This document shows positions 11,575 to 24,600 of a stretch of 64,000 nt of DNA, piece by piece. The stretch is from Chinchilla lanigera (taxonomy: Eukaryota; Chordata; Mammalia; Rodentia; Chinchillidae). Numbering within the stretch: the first letter of the stretch is position 1; each line of letters begins with the position of its first letter. Below the pieces are notes generated by a model, which was not told where the DNA came from, did not search any database, and saw only the letters and a program-made list of their open reading frames with translations. The position numbers were made by a program, and so were the translations under genes. The DNA lies in assembly GCF_000276665.1 (NCBI RefSeq), contig NW_004955501.1, forward strand, positions 6,856,776-6,920,775, read 5' to 3'.

Positions 11575-12783
11575 ATTGAATTTAAAATAAAAAAGAACTT
11601 ATAGAAGAAAACTATGAAAGTACTGGGGAAGAACTAAATATATAGATAAGTGAAACATAAAACCCCAAATAAGTACAATGAAGATAGAATCTCTCAATAA
11701 CACATTCATAGTCAAAATCTCAGAAGAGGGCATAATCTTAAAAAAAACTGTTAGGGAAATTGCTTATAAAAGTAAACCCATTAGAATTATAGCAGACTTC
11801 TCAACAAACCTTAAAGGCCAAGAGAGTACAGTCAAGCGTTTCAAGCCCTAAAGGACAAACAACATCCAGTCCAGACTTACATATCCTGCAAAATTTTCTT
11901 TCAAAATTGATGACAAATAAAGTATTTCCATGACAAAGAGCAGCTCAAAAAATTCATGACCACCACAGCTATTCAAAAACATCTTAAGGATACCCTAGAA
12001 AGTGACAAGGAATCCAACACTACCAAAATATCCAATAGAATGAGTTCATCAGGCAGGATGAGCAATTAAGCAGAAAGGAGGAGGGGAGAAAAGTAGCAAC
12101 AGGAAAATAATAGTATGACAGAATAAAGTCAGCACTTTTAAGTATAACTCTCAATGTGAATGGTCTCAATTCACCAATCCAAAGAAGCAGATTGTCAGAA
12201 TGGATGAAGAAACAAAACCCTATGATATGCAGTATACAAGAAACACACTTAATCCAGAAAGAAATATACAGATTGAAAATCAAAGAATTAAAAACAATAT
12301 TCCATGCAACAGGAACCTAGTAAAAAGGAAGAGTAGCTATCCTAATTTCAGACAAGATGGATTTTAAACCAAAGCTAATCAGAAGAGGGAAAGAAAACCA
12401 CTACACACTGATTAAGGAAACAATTCAACAGGAAGAGATAACAACTATGAACACATACACACCAAACACTGGCATGCCCAACTTCATAAAACAAACACTA
12501 TTGGGCATAAAAGATCAGATAAACACCAAGGCAATTATAATGGAGATCCTCAATAACCTACTGTCACAAATACAGATCAATTAGACAAAAATTCAACAAA
12601 GAAATGTCAGAGTTCAACCAAACCTTCAAATAGGTGGACTTCAGTATTCCATCCAACAAAAAGAACAAATATTCTCCTTAGTAGTACATGAGACTCTCCA
12701 AAATTGACCACATGCTAGCCCATGAATTGAAATTATTCCATGCATATTATTAGGTGACACTGCACTGAAAATATAAATCACTG
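11575..12783 (+). pseudogene. L1 ORF1 end and ORF2 endonuclease, degraded
   Basis: From about 11730 the frames resemble the C-terminal part of L1 ORF1. ORF2 begins near 12140 with LNVNGLNSPIQRSRLSEWM, then QETHL, YTPNTG and, in another frame, KIDHMLAHEL. These are endonuclease landmarks, including the catalytic Asn, Glu and the DH pair. The usual GDFN motif has become MEILNN, so a catalytic Asp is lost. Stops and frameshifts are frequent and the element cannot be active. It lies in the same orientation as CPNE4. Confidence 0.8.
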
Positions 12784-13170
12784 GCAAAAAAAATTAGAGA
12801 ACTTATGTAAATGTATGGAAAGTAATTAATACCCTACTGAGTAATGAATGGGTCAGAGAAGAAATCAAGAATAAATTAGATGGTTCATAAAATAAAGTGA
12901 TAATGTCAATGCAATATACCAGAAATTGTGGAACACAATGAAAGCAATTAAAGAGGGATGTTAATACCTGTAAATGCACACATCACAAAAATAGAGCAAG
13001 CTCAAATAAATAACCTAGAGATACATCTCAAGGTTGTAGAAAAACAAGAACAATTCTAATCCAAAGCTAGTACAGTTAAGGAAATGATAAAGATCAGAGA
13101 AGAAATTAATGCAATTGAAACAAAAAAATACAAAGAACCAATTAGTTAATGAGTTAGTTCTTTGAAGTAA
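12784..13170 (+). repeat. L1 ORF2 segment, duplicated copy 2 (ID-free)
   Basis: 387 bp of the region between endonuclease and reverse transcriptase, in its expected L1 order. It is almost identical to 10445-10940 minus the ID insertion, with a constant offset of 2,339 bp left of the ID and 2,230 bp right of it. It keeps a single uninterrupted aagaacaattc. Confidence 0.9.
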
Positions 13171-15045
13171 TAAATGAAATTGAAAAACCCTAGACAATCT
13201 TGCTAAACAAAGGGAGAAAAAAAAACCCTAATCAATGTAATTAGAAGTGAAAAAGGCAAAATCATGACTGGTGAAGTCACAACTCTGCCAAAATCCAGAA
13301 ATTAGTAACTACTTTGAGAACCTTTATAAAGTAGTTCAGAAGTAATTGACAGATTCCTAGATACATATGAACTACTAGAACTCAGTCGAAAATGTATAAA
13401 AACCCAAAATATTTCAGTATCAGGCAATGAGACTGGAGAATAATTTTTAAGAACTACTAAAAGAAGTCCAGGTCTTGATGTATTCACTGCCAAATTCTAC
13501 AAGAACTTTAGGAAATATCTAAAACCGATACTCTTCAAACTCTTTAGTGAAATCAAATGGGAAGGAGTATCCCAAAGTCATTCCTGGAAGTTAGCATTAC
13601 CCTGATTCCAAAAGTAGAAAAGACCTAATCCCCTAAAAATTATAGGACAATGTTTTTCATGAACATTGATGCAAAACTATACACAACAAGATACTGGAAA
13701 AGAGAATGCAACAAATTATTAAAAAGATCATACATTATGACCAAGTAGGCTTCATCCCAAGGATCTAAGAATCCTTTCACTATATAAAATTCAATAAATG
13801 TTATACACCACATAAACAACCAAGGGCAAAAGTCACATGATCATCTCAACTGATGTAGAAAAAGCCTCACAAAATCCAACGTCCATTCATGATAAAAACC
13901 CAAAAGAAAATAAGTATAGAAAAATCTTATCTCAGTCTGAAAAAAATCTATGACAAACCAATAACCAACATAATATTAAATGAGGAAAAGTTGAAAGCTT
14001 TCCCTTTAAAATCTGGAAAAAGACAAGGATATACATTATCATCACTACTGTTCAATGTAGTTCTTGAAACATTAGCCAGAGCCATTGGATAAGGAAAAGA
14101 AATAAAAGGGATGTGTATGTCAAAGGAAGAAGTCAACTTATCATTATTTACAGAGGATATGATTCTCTACATAGAAGACCATGAAAATCATCAAAGGATT
14201 TCTAGAATTAATGATCAAATTCAGTAGCATAGCAGGACACAAAGTCAATACACAGAAGTCAATAGCATTCTTGTACACCAATAATATACTCACTCAGAAA
14301 TTAGAGAAATATTACCTTTCATAACAGCATCAAGAAAAATGAAATACTTAGGAATTAACATAGCCAAGGAAGTGAAATACCTCTACAGCGAAAACTACAA
14401 TACTCTGAAAAAGGAGATAAAAATGGATATTAGAAAATGGAAAGCTATGCCCTGTTTTCTGGTAAGGAAGAACGAATATAATGAAATTGAGCATACTTTG
14501 AAAACTTTTATATACTTCAGTACAATCCCAGTCAAAATACCAGTAGCATTCCTCAGATACCCAGAGAAAATAATCCTAAAATTCATATGGAACCAGAAAA
14601 TACCTAGAATAGCAAAAGCAGTTCTGGGCAACAAAGGCAAGACAGGGGACATCACAATCCCTGACTTCAAGTTATACTACAAAACTGCAGTAATGAAAAC
14701 AGCATGTTATGGGAAAAATATGGATCAGGAGAAGAGAAAGAGGATGCTGAAACAACTCCAGGCACTTTCAGCTACCTATTCTTTGATACAGGGACTAAAA
14801 ACCTAGATAACTTCTTTAACAAAAGTTCTGGCAAATCTGGCTGTCCACTTAAAGAAGATTGAATCTAGATCCTTATCTCCCACTGTGTACTAAATTAATA
14901 TAAAAATGGATCAAACATCTAAATATTGAACACTTAATCTGCTGGAAGATAAAATAGGTGAAACTCCTGAAGACACAGGCATAGGCAAAGACTTTCTGAA
15001 CAGAACCACAGTTGCACAAGAAATAGTGTAATATTGGATGCACTT
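13171..15045 (+). pseudogene. L1 ORF2 reverse transcriptase and C-terminus, degraded
   Basis: Recognisable L1 reverse-transcriptase pieces occur in order: [19 protein letters not shown] and [15 protein letters not shown] (13970-14090), then LFTEDMILYIED (about 14145-14180), where the family has F-A-D-D. A catalytic Asp is therefore replaced. The 155-codon frame at 14339-14806 (MKYLGINIAKEVKYLY, FIWNQKIPRIAKAVLG, DFKLYYKTAV) is the following thumb region. The resemblance continues to about 15040. Frameshifts and stops show that it is dead. Confidence 0.88.
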
Positions 15046-15700
15046 CAAAATTCCTCTAGAGGAAACCATTCTATATTTCTTCTCAGTTCCATTATCCAGG
15101 CATTCATTAAACACAAACGCTTTTCCCCAGCACAAGTTAGAGACAAGTAAGAAACAGTGTCTGTTCTCATGTCTACTGAGGACACAGAATAGATCACTCC
15201 TCTTGTTTGTTTTCACACAAACCTTTCTCTGCACTTCTTAATGAGTTGTCACATGACTTCACTTTGGCCTTAAGTTACTCCCAGTGTGTGTTTATTTTCC
15301 CTAGTGAATGACAGTGTCTTGAGGGCAGTGAGCATGCTGTTAAACTCACTTGAACATGTCATGGTTCCTAATAGCCCACCAAACACATTTCGAGAGCATA
15401 CTGTTGGGTTGAAAGAGTAAACTAATAATTGAAATAACAGTAGTCTTGTATAAAATGGATTCTATTCCTTAACAGTATGTTTCTGTCTTTTATTCTTTAT
15501 TCCTTTGATCTACCTGTCGCCCAGTGACTTGGACTGAAATCAGTATAAACCCAAAGGCAAGACATATGAATAAAAGTGGATCTGTGTTTCTTTACACTGG
15601 ACTAGGGAGGAATTCAAAGATGTGCCAACCACCAGGTCAAATCCACAGAACTTTTAACAGAGTTTAAAAATAAATCCTTGTTTTAGTGTACAAAATCTTT
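15046..15700. other. No gene or clear repeat recognised
   Basis: Sequence between L1 blocks. No poly(A) tail or duplication clearly marks the end of the forward L1 here. Confidence 0.4.
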
Positions 15701-16750
15701 GCAATTTTTCTGTTCTAAATATATTTTAATTGACACACATAATGGGGTACAATGTAGCATTTTGGTATAATGAGTAATGGTCAGACTTGGATTATTGGCA
15801 TATACATCACTGCACACATCATTCATTTACTTTATGGACATTCAAACTTATCTCTACCAACAATTTGTGAATATTTAATTAATTGTTGTTACCATAGTTA
15901 CATTGGTGCTCTAGAACATTAGAAGTCATCCTTCTTGTCTAATTGCATCCTTACAGCTATCAACCATCTTCTTCTCATCCTTGTCTTCATCAGACCCTTC
16001 CTGGGCTCTGGTAGCCACTGCTCTATTCTCTACCTCAAGCTCAACCCTTAGCTCCCACATATAAGTGGGATCAGGTAGCATTTGTCTGTCTGTACCTGAC
16101 TTGTTTCACCCAGCATAATGTCCTCTAGTTTTATCCATGTCTCTGTAAATGACAAAATTTCATTCTTTTAAAAAAACTTTTTATTAGCATGTGTTTGCAA
16201 CACATGCAGTTTACAGTCATCTTGGGGAGTGGGTGTGTGGACATAACGCAGCCTGTTTTTCAGTCACTTTTTCTTTCCTCCTCCTTCCCTATATGCTCCT
16301 CTAGTTCCCCCTTTTATTTTTGTTGATATTATTAATCCTAGCTTATGTTTATGTGATACAATGTTTGTATTCACCAAGGTTATTAGGTTCCTATACATGG
16401 CATATCTTTATTCTGCTCACCCCCTCCCACTCCTCACCCTTAGTCTCCTAAACCATTTCCCATTTGCAAGAGATTCATCCTCCCATCTCCTTCTACTTAT
16501 CCTTCATCAATCTCTGTGTATTTTGCCTTAGTTAAATATTCTGATCAATATAAATACACATTTTCTTTATTCATCTATCAATAAGCATGTAGGTTGATTC
16601 CATAATTGTGCCAAAAGTGCATTAGTGAATTGTGCTGCAATAATCATAGAGGTACAGATGTCTCTTCAACATACCAATTTCAATTCCTTGGAATATATAT
16701 ATATCTCCCCAGTGGTGGGATTCCTGGTAGTTCTATTTCTAATTAAAAAT
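15700..16750 (-). mobile_element. L1 3' end fragments, two joined pieces
   Basis: 15700-16170 matches the reverse complement of an old L1 3' region (ctcccacatataagtgggat, cagcataatgtcctctag, ttttatccatgtctctg). 16171-16520 looks like a second L1 3' UTR starting at actttttattagcatg. 16520-16740 resembles the ORF2 end (gaattgtgctgcaataatc). The join suggests nested or independent insertions. Confidence 0.65.
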
Positions 16751-16762
16751 ATATCCTGAATG

Positions 16763-16856
16763 GGGGCTGGGGATTTAGCTCAGGGTCACAGTGCCTGCCT
16801 GGCAAGTGCGAGGTCGTGAGTTCAATTCCCGGTACCAGAAAACAAACAAACAAACA
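16763..16856 (+). mobile_element. ID SINE
   Basis: ID body with a diverged A box (tagctcagggtc) and B box (gagttcaattccc), then a (CAAA)n tail. A near-perfect duplication of about 17 bp contains atcctgaatg on both sides, near 16745-16762 and 16857-16875. It interrupts the reverse L1 fragment. Confidence 0.9.
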
Positions 16857-16875
16857 AAAAAATACATCCTGAATG

Positions 16876-19800
16876 GTAAGCCTCAGTAGGCCCTTGCTTT
16901 GATTGGGACATTTGGGCTTTGCAAAAAATAATTGGTACAATCCTGACTCAGAGTCCAAAGGACTAATCAGATACCCTCAATAAGTGGGATCACAAAGAAC
17001 CTGTTGAATAAATTATTGGTTCATGGCCAGAGAGACCCCAAGAGCAATGGTCTATTTAGCAGTGATTGAGTGTCTGAACCTTTCAACTGAACTGGATTAC
17101 ATACCAAATTATATTGTCCAAGAGCAGCTGCCTAGTGTTGCTTACAAATTCCGTTCTGAATCCCGTGTCAAAGCAACACTTCATTACAGCACACCTTGCT
17201 GCCAAGGCGACTGTGCAGATATGGACATTAGTTGGCCCATGCCTGCCAATTTGCTCCTCTTCATAGATCAAAGCTCCAGAGGCAATGACAGAGGAAAGGC
17301 AAGTTTCTGTATCTCTCCTAGAAACTCATGCCAAGGAGATCAGATCATTTCACCCATGGGATTTTTGGGTCTTGAGTCATCTGGAAATTTTGGCATTTGA
17401 TTCCTGATGTGTGGCTTAGTGACATATAAAGCTAGGAGGACTTGTTATGGAAAATGTGTGGTCTTGGGAGAAGGAGAAGTGGGAGGAAGAGATGGAATAA
17501 TAGCCTCTGTGAAAAAGTAGTTTCTTGCTAGCTAGGTATGGTCTTGGTAGTGGTGGCAAGTAGCAAAAGGAAAAGTTACCTTATCTAGTAAAATAGCAGC
17601 CAAGATCACTAAAGTTGTCATTAGGAGGAAGAATCTTGAATTAAGTGAGAACAGCTGAGCCATAGGACCCAGACTGCCTAATTAGCAGTCTCAGATGCCC
17701 TTTGTTTCCTAGGTAACCCAGCTTCCCACTTAAATCTGATCCAAGTACTTGATCGCCTACCTGTGACAAGGCCAGATCATTTGAACCAAATATCACTAAA
17801 TATCAGGAGAAACAAATATGAAATAAACCCAAGAGTCATACAAAGCTTAAAATGTCTGACTTACAAGACAGAGCTCACTTTCAGCCATCGTTTTTCCCTC
17901 TTTCATTCTGGAAAGGTGATGATATTCAAGTACCCCAGTGTGTAAGGTGATGACATTCAAGTAGTTCTTTGCCTCCTAGCACCCATCCTGCCATCAGTGT
18001 GTCCTAGACATACAGCATCCTGACTCATCAGAGTCAGACCAACAATGGGAGACAGGTTTGTTTATTCCAGCTCTAATCAATACATAAGGACTGACTGGGA
18101 TGCTGAGTTGAAGTGTAGTCTGAAGATTTATCCTTGAGGAAAAGATGTGCTTGATTAGTGATGTCTGTGACAGATAATAATAAGAGAATGACAGGAGAGG
18201 AGTGAGGGGGTGGGGATGAATAATAATGCCAGTGTCAGGTATTTGCCATCCCAGGGACATGCCAAGACAGCTATGCAGATCCTCTTTCACAACTCTGAGG
18301 ACTTGATTTCTCCTCCATGAAGAATACTTGAAATAATGCCCCTTGACTTCAAAGAAGACCCTCAGGTAATCACAGAGGCCCAATTTCTGTAGGCAACCAT
18401 ATTCAAGTATTGCATAGTGACCTGAATATTTACACATATTTTTCCATTAGCCATTTTTATCTCGAATGAATTGCGATGGTTTTCTCGGCCTTCCTTTCAA
18501 ATAGGTAGAACGTGGACTTTATGAAGGTGTAACAGCTGTCACAAGCAGAGCAAATGCCCGCCCCCCAGGCCACTGTAAACTTTACAAAACAGTCCATGCA
18601 TGAGAGGGAAATTCTGACTTGGTCTCATCCATCCTTCTTCACAGTGAAGTTAATGTAGAAGTGTTTCTCATTCCTTGGGATTGCAAAGAGGAGAGTTACA
18701 AAAAGCCTTAGTAAGAGAAAGCTATTGCTGAAGAGTATAAATTATTAGTTTTCATGGCAAATAACAGAAGAAAACTAAGTAAAAGCTGAAACTAGTAGCA
18801 AAAGGAAAAAGTGAATGTGGAAGATCTGAAAAGAGAACAGTAGTCTAGATGGAGAATGGAGAGATCTTTTGGTCCAGCCCATAAGGGACACAAGCAAAAG
18901 ATTTCACTAAACAGCAAGATTAGACTGAATATTAATGTGCTGCAACCAGCTTTAAATCTGCACTTGAAAATACAGTTCCTGTAGTTGTTGAGTGTCACAA
19001 AAGCCCAGAGCAACAATCTAGACAGGAAAGTCTTAAAACATCACAAGTCAACTTTCTCATCCCACGTGTAGCCCAGTGACAAGTGTTTATACAATATGAC
19101 TGATTACCCTGAAATTTACTTTGTCAATCAGTCATAGAGTTAATTACATGTTACTCTTGGGCACTATTATACATAATGGCATGGCAAACAGTACTAAATT
19201 TAATGGTCCTTAGCATTCAGCTATTAAATTGATGGCACAGACACATCAGCATTGATGAACATGGATCTTCCCTACCGAGGATAATTTATATTACTGTGTA
19301 TAATGGGCTATCCCAGTCCCCTTTATGCCAAGACGTTATTCAGACTAATACAGGCAATGAATCTGTCTATAAAGAAGGACTAAATATATTTTGTCTTGTG
19401 TTTTTAAAAGTCCTCTGATAAATGCTAGTCATGAGAAAATAGGGATTTTCTATCACCAGCAAAAAGCTTAAAGGGAGTATGAGCTTACTCTGACACATGC
19501 TAAAATGGGAAAGAAAGATGGACTCAGGAAAGCAACTTGTACCCAACTGTGCTCTTTCTGGGAGGAACTTTGAATGTCTTGACTACCCACTTTTCCTCCA
19601 CTCCTTGTGTACCTCAGTGACTCCACTCATCTGCCTGATACTAAGAAATCTTCCCTGCCTTCTGGACTAGGTAAGATGCTTCTCCTAGGCTGGGCCCTCT
19701 AGAAGCCAACCTGAGCCAAGGATTCATTTAAAGTGTTTCCAGGAGTAACTGATAAGAATACGGGTGAATTAGGAGCAGAGAAGGAAAAAAGACAAAGCAA

Positions 19801-21060
19801 GATAAGATATCAAAAAATAAAATCTCAAGCGAGTGAATGTTGGCTCAGTCTTGCTGAGGATATCTGAAAACAGTGTAGTCACACCTCAGAATTGGGCATT
19901 TAAACCTTGCTGTGTGTCAGTCACTGCATCAGGGCTGTCTCAAGCACTTCAACACTATCTAAGCTGTGAAAGCAATCTGACAGCCTCAGGAAAGTCCTCC
20001 AACAGAGACGTCGGGGCTGAGTGTTGAGAGAGAAGGGATATCTGGAATCCAATGTGCCATATGCGTGGGACATATTGATAGTATCTGTTTCACTGGCCCT
20101 GAAAACTATTCCCATACCACCCTGCATGTGCTCTGCAGTGGCTGTATGGTACTGTAATTACTTTGTCAATTGTCTTTGCAGTAGAGTGTGGGCTACATGA
20201 TGGTGAAGCCATGACTTGTCCATCATTTTATTGCCAATATCTGACCCATGGTCAGTTCTCAAAAAGTGTTTGTGAAAGGAAGAAGGGAAGTTGGTTTAAT
20301 GGGAGGATTACACTAATGTAATATATTGCACACTAAAACAAAACTGAACCTTGGTAAAACACTGGGGTTACTCAGATATAGTTTTATTCATTGTCAGCAT
20401 AAAAATCCTGGCTCTAAAAGTTGGATATTATCCATTCAGCCTGCCGCTATTCAATTGTAGCAGTCCAGTTGGGACTCTGAAATCAACTGGAGGAGGGGAG
20501 AATAGTCAAATTCATGGTTTGGAATGAAAGCTGCAGTCTTTCTGCAGTATAGTTACTCGGTGAAAACACAAATATGGCACCAAAATTTCTACTAATTCCC
20601 AGCTCCTTTTCATTAAATGTCATTGAAAATCCTTAGTATCATGAGCTAGATAACCAACTTTGTTCCAATGAGATCTAGGACGTGTTTTAATCTTTCATCC
20701 TTTCTTTTGCAAGCATTATTTATATGTATTTTTAAAGTAAAGCCATTTCTCAATGGCTTAGTAAAACAGAGGTTTATTTCCAAGGCAAGAAAAATCTACT
20801 TGAGCTTCCCGCAGGCAGCTTTCATATAGTGGTTTGGAGACGCAGTCTTAAAACTCCCTGCAGCCTCATCACCATCTTGGTGAATGAGAAGACAGAATGG
20901 AAGAAGCACGCCTCATGCTTAACTACTTCCATCCAGGGCTGACACACACCCCAGTCCTTGGAGGTCACTAGTCACATGAAGGAAATAGAGCCCATCCAAT
21001 AGCTACCCTCCACTGTATAGGAGGAACAAAAGCATCTACAGGAGAGCTAACTACCTCTCA
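16876..21060. other. Repeat-poor stretch; no gene recognised
   Basis: About 4.2 kb with few recognisable repeats. A 125-codon forward frame at 17023-17400 (MARETPRAMVYLAVIECLN...) is the most open stretch, but I recognise no domain and see no splice context. Two 20-bp near-copies (aaggtgatgayattcaagta) lie at 17913 and 17944. Confidence 0.5.
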
Positions 21061-21064
21061 CTCT

Positions 21065-21400
21065 CCCAGTCATTCAACAAATATTTATTAAGCACCTAAA
21101 TACAAAAAGTTCTATTTTAGCTGTTGGGAATAGAGTGCTTAAGTAAAATAGAAGTGGTTGCTGACCTGTGGAGCTAACTTACAGTTTTTAGAGAAGATAC
21201 AAATAAATCAAGTAATTTAAAAACATACAGTCCCAGACACCCATGAAGGGAAAGATGAAAGTTTATAACAAGCTAAATGTAGTTTGAGATCTGAGGAAGG
21301 GGCATCTGAAATTTGAGGAGCAATGCCTACAGAAAGTTAAAGAGAAAAATATTCCAGACAGAAGGATCAGCATGTGCCATAGGCCTGAGGCAAGTGAAAG
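21065..21400 (+). repeat. Ancient dispersed repeat, family not named
   Basis: Starts cattcaacaaatatttatta and includes gaagatacaaataaatcaag and tattccagacagaaggatc, the same motif order as 5795-6160. Old and diverged. Confidence 0.4.
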
Positions 21401-21585
21401 AATGAAAGAATACCTGTGTGGTTAAAGCCCTGAGCATAAGAAGGGAAGAGAAGGAAAGGAAACGAGGCTAGAGACATAAGTATGGAGCCCCAGAGCCCCG
21501 TGAACCATGGTAGAGATGTTAATATTCTTCCTAGTTCTATTGATTCTTGTATGTGTCTTAAACCCTTCTGGTTACACATTAATGT

Positions 21586-21611
21586 AAGATAGATAGATAG
21601 ATAGATAGATC
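21586..21611 (+). repeat. (GATA)n microsatellite
   Basis: About six uninterrupted GATA/AGAT units. Confidence 0.9.
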
Positions 21612-24600
21612 AAATTTATACTATTCATGCCCCCATTTGTCACTATTAATGAACTCCTAAATATCCTTTCTGTAAGGATTGTTGACTTCTGGGTACATTT
21701 TCTCTTCCCCCAGCCCCATCTCAGTCTGCGTGACCAACACTTGTACTTCCCCAATACACTGTGGGTTCTCATATCACAGCTGCAACACACACTTGCCATT
21801 CTTTCATCTCGGGAGACCTCACCCTCTCTACATCATGCTTGATTAGCCACCCTCCTAAACTAGCTTCCCTACTCAGCTCCACTACAAATCCTTGCTGGCT
21901 TTCCTGAACTCCTGGCCAGGCCAGATGCCATTACTCCAATCTCACTCTCCAACATACCACTTACTAAATTTTAGGGCTCGTTTACTCAGGCTGATTGTTC
22001 CTGCTATATTTCAACATTTGAAAGACAGGAACTGTCTTCATTTTCATATCCTCAGTGTCTTGCCATTATTCAGTACATAGCAGGCACTCAGCAGCATTAA
22101 TTATATGAGTGAAGAGAGTAAATGTATTCCTCAAACTTATTTTTGCTGAAACTATTCTCATAAATTACCTAAATGCAGAGAGACACACATGTTCCTTGGC
22201 CAAAAAAGTAGAGGAAGACTGCATTATGCTCTAATCTTGAGAATTATTCATGGTGCACACAATAGGACCTTAATTAGGGTATGGCAAATAAGGTGCAAGA
22301 TTTAAAGGGGAAGTCACTCCTAGTTTCATGCAAGCACTAATCTGCACTTGCAGAGCCCTGAGAATGGGTGTCTTCTTACATTTTGTACCCTTGTTGGCTT
22401 GTTTATTTCATCTTGATAAGTGTGCCCTGCACATTGGCATTTCAAAGGCTCTTACAATTCCTTCAACAGACAAAATGGCTCTATTATCTTAGGGTAACCC
22501 AAACATATTTGAGGATGAGTTCTTTTATTTTTTCATTCATACCTGTTAACCTCCCATGGAACTGGTGCTCCGTAAAATAAACCATAGAACTAGTGCTCTG
22601 TGAAATGAACTTGTAAAATGCTTTGCTTCTGTGTGGACTATTAAATTTTGATTTTTGTTTTTCAAATGATAACCTTGATGTAAAAAATGGAATTTAGATG
22701 GAAATTTGAGTTCTTCTATCAAAACTCACCTCAGAAAATACACTGAATGTTATGATAGCCAGAATAAACATCTAATTAGGTTATAGTGCTTGTGCTGGCC
22801 TTCCAAAGTAGTTACAAGGAAGCCCATTCCCATCAGTAAATGGATGGGCTTACACTATCAGGTAAAGATGTTTTTCATCTCCTCAAAGGCATATAAAGCT
22901 ATTGGTCTGTCCAGTGATGGAAATGGAATGAGAAAAAAACTTAAATTACTTGGGTAGTAAGCGTGATAAGACAGGTCAGTAATCCTGCTTAACACTGTCA
23001 AGATCCCAAATCTCTGCTTGTCCATCTTGAAAGTATGTGTATGACTCCATCTGGATGGAAAAAATAGGATGTCTTCCTGGCTGACTCATTGAATTGAGTC
23101 CGTATATCTCTTAGGAAAGTGTTCCACCCAAAAGTCTGCCTGGAAGAATTATTGTTTGGAAGAAGATAGTTGCTTCTTTTGGACAAATAGAGTATCACTG
23201 GCAGCAGTTGTAGCCTAACAATGTAGTGTAAATTTTTGGTTTTTTTATTCATCCAAAAACTTACAAACTGTTTAACTCACACTGGGTAAGTAAGCATCAT
23301 AATCTAGCAGATAGGCTAAGTTATATGGAAAATAAGCTTCCAGTAATACAGAGACCCTATCACAAAAATAAAAACAGAATTAAAGAAACTAAACCTTTCC
23401 AGAAAAGAAGTACTGGATTATCTCAAACTTAGTTTTTAGTTATTTAGTGGCTGAGTAAGACTACATGAGGCTCCAGGCAGAAGCCAATTTCTGAGAAAGG
23501 ACCCAGGTAGGACCCTGATCTGGTTCAGCTGTGATGGTTGCCTAAAAAAGCCATAAGCAAGAACAACCCAAGGATTAGATAGGCCATAAAAAGTCTCAAA
23601 CATCAAATGCCTGATGATGTTATACTCAGAGATATATTAGACATCCATCCCAAGCAAGCCAAGGAAACATTAGGGCCAGCAGAACAGGGGAATCAAGATT
23701 AATAGTGATAAAGTAAGAGAGTCTACAACAATGTTTATGAGTTCAGCTGAAAATCCTCGTTCCTTTCATACTGTCTGATGGAGGAACAATCTGTCTAATT
23801 GGCTTAGGAAATGCCAGCAGCAAACTGTTTTGTGTGGACCCCTGTAATTGCTTAGAAGCATTTAACTTCCCCGTGATTTTAGGATGTTTTGCTCCATTAA
23901 AAAAAAAAAATTCCAAGTCCTGAACACCTATGATGGTTGTATCAGACAATAATTAAACAAGAGAGGCAAGTAAATGAGCTTATGTTAAAAATACAGAGTA
24001 ATCAAGTTGCCTGGTTGTGCCAAGATTTCCTCCTGGCTGTCAGAGAATCCCACATTGCCAGCTTGTGGTTTCCAGACCGATTAAGCCATACAAATAGAAG
24101 CATCTGTTCCTTTCCCTTCTTTAAGTGTCTTTTCCTCCTGGGGACCCAATTGAAGGCATCAAATTACAGGAATCAATAAACCAGGAGTAACAGGACTTAT
24201 TTAGAAGCAGAGACAGGCATTTTTCTAGAAGAAACAATGGCTACCTGTCCGGGGTTCAGAGAATCACAGTGCTTAGTAGAGGTCAAGAATGTGGACTTTT
24301 CATGGTCAAATACCAAACCATCCTTTGGCCATCAGACCTATTCTTCCTGTGATTCCCATATAGGTGAATGCTGTACTGTTACCCAAGCCAGAAGTTTGAG
24401 AGTAAACTCTGATTTCTTCTTTCTCCTTTCCTTCTCCCTCAGCCTCAACATTTACTTAAAGATTTGAGACCCACAGTTTCCACTTCCTTAATACTGTCAT
24501 AATTCTTTCAGTGTCAGAGACTGACCTCAAGCCCTCACTGAATTTCTCACTCCCTTATTTTCCATTTAACGGTTTTAAATGGTCTTTCTAAATTGCTACT

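Noticed and set aside
14339..14806. 155-codon forward open frame
   Set aside because: A remnant of L1 ORF2, not a host gene; annotated as part of the dead L1.
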